From assembly GCA_946885755.1 (NCBI GenBank), contig CAMPHB010000033.1:1-9113 (forward strand): DNA of 9,113 nucleotides. The letters are read 5' to 3'. The notes under the pieces were generated by a model that was not told the origin of the DNA, did not search any database, and saw nothing but the letters and a program-made list of their open reading frames with translations. Source of the stretch: an uncultured Methylophaga sp. Lineage in GTDB: Bacteria; Pseudomonadota; Gammaproteobacteria; Nitrosococcales; Methylophagaceae. The position numbers and the translations under genes are program-made. Positions 7,479 to 9,113 of the stretch are shown piece after piece. How positions within the stretch are numbered: the stretch's first letter is position 1; each line of letters starts with the position of its first letter.

Positions 7479-8561
7479 TTAGTCGTCATCATCTTCTTCC
7501 ACGATCTGCCATTTAAATTCTTCAGAAAGCAGTGTTTGTGCACCGTCCACTACCAGTATGTCGTTCGGTTTGATAAGACCTTGCTCATCAAACAAACCTT
7601 CGGCTGCCGGCAAGTTGTTTTTTAGCGACACCCGCTGATATTTGCCTTCACCAATTTCGGTATAGGCCCAGGGCTGACCGGCATACCAGACAATGGCATT
7701 GTCCGGGATCATCACACCATAAAGCGGCTGCTGGCTTTCCGGTACCCAGGCATCCAGCCGCATACCCGCCCGCAACCGGCCGGTTTCGATACGAAAATAA
7801 TGCGTTTCACCCTGCAGACTACTATCGACACTGATAGCCGGCGCCACGTAGTAAGCTTTGCGCGCCTGCTGCCGGTTGCCCTCCGGCGCAACACGAATAA
7901 TATTGACATCGGGCTGTAATGGCTGGCCGACGGGCATCGTGACCAGCAATAAACTATCTGAGCGTTCGATCAAGCGTTTGAAATCTACGTTATCCGGATT
8001 AAAAATCCAGTCGGCCATCGTCGCATCCCATTGCTGACGAATGGTGCGTTGCAGATTTTCGAGTTGCACTTGCGCCTGATTCAATGCCGCCCGCGATTCC
8101 TGCCAGACGGCTTCAGCCGCTAACACTTCTTTATTGGCAATACTACCGGTGGCTTTGGCCAGTTTTTGCAGGCGGTCTAACGCCTGCCGGCTGGACTGTT
8201 CACGAACCTTGGCAAAATTGACCGCAGCCCGCATTTGCCGCAGTTCAGCACGCTGATTCAGCATTGGCTGAATGCTGACTACCGTCGCACGGGCGCGGTT
8301 CTCGGGATAAAAACTGCTTTCATCCACCACCAGTGTTTCGATACCTGCAAGTTGCTGCGCGGTGTCATCCAGCAACACCGTCATCGGCATCACTGCTTCG
8401 ACAGCCTCATCGTCGTCATCTTCATCGGCTTGTTGTGAGGTCAGCCACTGCTGTGCCTGCTGATGCCACTTCACATCGGTTATCAAAGGCCCCAGCAGAA
8501 CCCCTGAAATCAGCGCGATGACCAACGCCAACCCCACTCCCCAGCTTTGTTTTTTTATCAT
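7479..8561 (-). CDS. RND periplasmic adaptor (membrane fusion protein, HlyD family)
   Basis: Periplasmic adaptor that would join the neighbouring RND pump to an outer-membrane channel. The 360-residue product has an N-terminal anchor or signal (about 8-27), a Gln/Asp-rich linker containing DEDDDDE (46-52), a short beta segment (about 58-100), an alpha-helical hairpin predicted from heptad-like Ala/Leu/Gln pattern (about 103-135 and 143-176), a beta-barrel region (about 200-285) and a membrane-proximal domain (about 285-354). PENRARATVVSIQPM matches the stretch before the hairpin in adaptors of heavy-metal pumps, but the first lipoyl half with paired glycines is not obvious. The protein ends in EEDDDD. 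The acidic clusters may bind cations, which is inference. It is first in the operon; the ribosome site (ACGGA, about eight bases before the ATG) is modest. Confidence 0.88.
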   Translation of the reverse strand: MIKKQSWGVGLALVIALISGVLLGPLITDVKWHQQAQQWLTSQQADEDDDDEAVEAVMPMTVLLDDTAQQLAGIETLVVDESSFYPENRARATVVSIQPMLNQRAELRQMRAAVNFAKVREQSSRQALDRLQKLAKATGSIANKEVLAAEAVWQESRAALNQAQVQLENLQRTIRQQWDATMADWIFNPDNVDFKRLIERSDSLLLVTMPVGQPLQPDVNIIRVAPEGNRQQARKAYYVAPAISVDSSLQGETHYFRIETGRLRAGMRLDAWVPESQQPLYGVMIPDNAIVWYAGQPWAYTEIGEGKYQRVSLKNNLPAAEGLFDEQGLIKPNDILVVDGAQTLLSEEFKWQIVEEDDDD

Positions 8562-8596
8562 TATTAATTCCGTGCAAATCCCGCCAAATCGCCGCC

Positions 8597-8625
8597 ATTA
8601 CATCATGATGACTATATTGTCACAA
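8597..8625 (-). promoter_or_regulatory. Candidate promoter of the adaptor-pump operon
   Basis: On the minus strand TTGTGA (8625-8620) and TGTAAT (8602-8597) are separated by 17 bases. They match the sigma70 -35 consensus at four of six and the -10 at five of six positions. Transcription would begin near 8590, leaving a leader of about 28 bases. No other pair in the gap to the tRNA gene fits better. Confidence 0.45.
8601..8610. promoter_or_regulatory. Palindrome inside the efflux promoter, possible operator
   Basis: CATCATGATG is a perfect 10-base palindrome in the spacer of the candidate promoter, overlapping the edge of its -10 box. A dimeric regulator could bind here, but no regulator gene is in the window and a 10-base palindrome can arise by chance. 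Confidence 0.25.
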
Positions 8626-8655
8626 GCTATCAAAAGCCGCCGCCCGGCATTCTGC

Positions 8656-8684
8656 TTGACAGTCTTCGGGCAAGCAGGTTTAAT
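8656..8684 (+). promoter_or_regulatory. Promoter of the tRNA-Phe gene
   Basis: A perfect TTGACA -35 (8656-8661) and TTTAAT -10 (8679-8684) are separated by 17 bases. Start sites around 8690-8692 would give a leader of six to eight bases before the tRNA. The stretch after the -10 (ACGCCACC) is C-rich, as in promoters of stable RNA genes under stringent control. Confidence 0.8.
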
Positions 8685-8697
8685 ACGCCACCTTGTT

Positions 8698-8773
8698 GGC
8701 TCGATAGCTCAGTTGGTAGAGCAAGGGATTGAAAATCCCTGTGTCCCTGGTTCGATTCCAGGTCGAGCCACCA
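8698..8773 (+). tRNA. pheT-type tRNA-Phe(GAA): tRNA-Phe (anticodon GAA)
   Basis: A complete 76-base cloverleaf with an encoded CCA. The acceptor arm GGCTCGA (8698-8704) pairs perfectly with TCGAGCC (8763-8769), followed by discriminator A (8770) and CCA (8771-8773). The D arm is GCTC/GAGC (8707-8710 and 8719-8722). The anticodon stem AGGGA/TCCCT (8724-8728 and 8736-8740) carries loop TTGAAAA with anticodon GAA at 8731-8733. The T arm is CCTGG/CCAGG around TTCGATT (8746-8762). All stems pair without mismatch, so the gene should be functional. It is a single-gene unit with its own promoter and terminator. Confidence 0.98.
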
Positions 8774-8781
8774 TCGAATTC

Positions 8782-8815
8782 AAAGCCTGGTCTGCCTTGC
8801 ATGCCGGGCTTTTTT
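8782..8815 (+). terminator. Intrinsic terminator of tRNA-Phe
   Basis: AAAGCCTGG (8782-8790) pairs with CCGGGCTTT (8804-8812) through nine pairs, one of them G-T, closing a 13-base loop. A run of six T (8810-8815) ends the structure. It lies nine bases after the tRNA CCA. Confidence 0.8.
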
Positions 8816-8861
8816 ATTGCCTGTTGTTTAGCAACAACCAATTCAGGCTACCTGCTGAAAA

Positions 8862-8880
8862 TAAATTCAAACTGAATTTA
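8862..8880. repeat. Perfect 8-bp inverted repeat with 3-base loop
   Basis: TAAATTCA (8862-8869) and TGAATTTA (8873-8880) are exact reverse complements around AAC. The stem is AT-rich and sits directly before the CACAGAG repeats. No T run follows, so it is not a typical terminator; it may mark the edge of the element that follows. Confidence 0.6.
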
Positions 8881-8883
8881 AAC

Positions 8884-8907
8884 CACAGAGGCACAGAGGG
8901 CACAGAG
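8884..8907. repeat. Three CACAGAG direct repeats
   Basis: CACAGAG occurs at 8884, 8892 and 8901, separated by one and two G-rich bases (CCACAGAGGCACAGAGGG and onward). Read as protein it gives NHRGTEGTE. I recall similar CACAGAG-rich strings as scattered non-coding repeats in varied bacterial genomes, but cannot confirm this here. An inverted copy occurs at the window end. Confidence 0.75.
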
Positions 8908-8928
8908 ATTTAATAAAAGTGCCGTCCA

Positions 8929-9103
8929 TATAATGCTAATGGTCGAGCCATGGGAGCTAGGTCGTTTATTGTCCCTCTTACCGTTTAGGATGGAGGGCAG
9001 AGCTCAAGAAAAGCTTTTAATATAGCCCTGCTTCCCACGACCTCTCGTTGGAAGCAATGCCCGATCATCATATTTGAGAGCAAGGCAATCACCTACCTAC
9101 GAA
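8929..9103 (+). other. Structured non-coding segment, possible small RNA
   Basis: No credible reading frame is seen here. The segment begins with a perfect TATAAT (8929-8934) without a recognisable -35. It continues with a short hairpin ATGG/CCAT (8939-8942 and 8948-8951), a hairpin CCCTC/GAGGG (8973-8977 and 8993-8997), a palindrome AAAAGCTTTT (9009-9018) and a strong hairpin at 9030-9055. AGGTCGT (8959-8965) can also pair with ACGACCT (9037-9043), which would compete with the last hairpin. A transcript from about 8941 would therefore fold strongly. It matches no RNA family I can name (6S RNA was considered and rejected). Whether it is transcribed is unknown. Confidence 0.35.
9030..9055 (+). 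repeat. Strong hairpin with CCTC loop
   Basis: GCTTCC (9030-9035) pairs with GGAAGC (9050-9055). After one C-T mismatch, ACGA (9037-9040) pairs with TCGT (9045-9048), leaving a four-base CCTC loop. Ten of eleven positions pair. No T run follows, so it is not a terminator. Confidence 0.7.
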
Positions 9104-9113
9104 CTCTGTGCCC
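9104..9113. repeat. Inverted copy of the CACAGAG repeat, cut by the window edge
   Basis: CTCTGTGCCC is the exact reverse complement of GGGCACAGAG at 8898-8907. The two arms bracket 196 bases. The outer part of this arm lies beyond the window, so its full length is unknown. Confidence 0.65.

Noticed and set aside
8884..8907. CACAGAG repeats as a CRISPR array
   Set aside because: Units are 7 bases with one- or two-base gaps, without spacers.
8518..8913. 131-codon plus-strand frame running across the tRNA-Phe gene
   Set aside because: It reads through the adaptor start, a tRNA, its promoter and terminator; its tail NHRGTEGTE is only the translated CACAGAG repeat.
8929..9103. 6S RNA
   Set aside because: The sequence lacks the long, nearly self-complementary rod with a central bubble and does not resemble the known 6S sequence.

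Overview
The window looks like chromosomal DNA of a gammaproteobacterium; the genus cannot be read from it. The reasons are the amiB-mutL gene order, a MutL without the endonuclease motif (the type that works with MutH), a tRNA gene that encodes its own CCA, and sigma70-like promoters. Most of the window is tightly packed coding sequence of moderate GC. Only the first ~80 and last ~300 bases are visibly AT-richer and non-coding.

Left half, plus strand (82-4319): a likely operon. It holds an AMIN/Amidase_3/LysM cell-wall amidase (amiB), mutL, a membrane-anchored envelope protein of 369 residues that I do not recognise, and a 24-codon hydrophobic mini-ORF whose start overlaps the stop of the preceding gene (TGATG). 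In many gammaproteobacteria miaA and hfq follow mutL; here the unknown gene takes that place.

Right half, minus strand (8625 down to 4316): a two-gene efflux operon. A HlyD-type periplasmic adaptor comes first, followed by a 1036-residue CusA/CzcA-class RND pump. No outer-membrane channel gene is present. The pump lacks the CusA methionine triad and has an unusually acidic TM4 signature; the adaptor has two Asp/Glu clusters. Together these suggest divalent metal or another non-Cu(I)/Ag(I) substrate, but this is inference. The efflux operon and the amiB-mutL operon run tail to tail, and their last stop codons overlap on opposite strands.

Right end (8656-9113): a clear tRNA-Phe(GAA) gene with its own promoter and intrinsic terminator. 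It is followed by about 290 bases with no credible gene but much structure: an 8-bp perfect hairpin, three CACAGAG repeats, a perfect TATAAT box without a -35, a 10-base copy of the tRNA 3' end, a strong 26-base hairpin, and an inverted copy of the CACAGAG repeat cut by the window edge. This looks like a small repeat-bracketed element, possibly encoding a structured RNA. It is the least explained part of the window and the best candidate for something undescribed.
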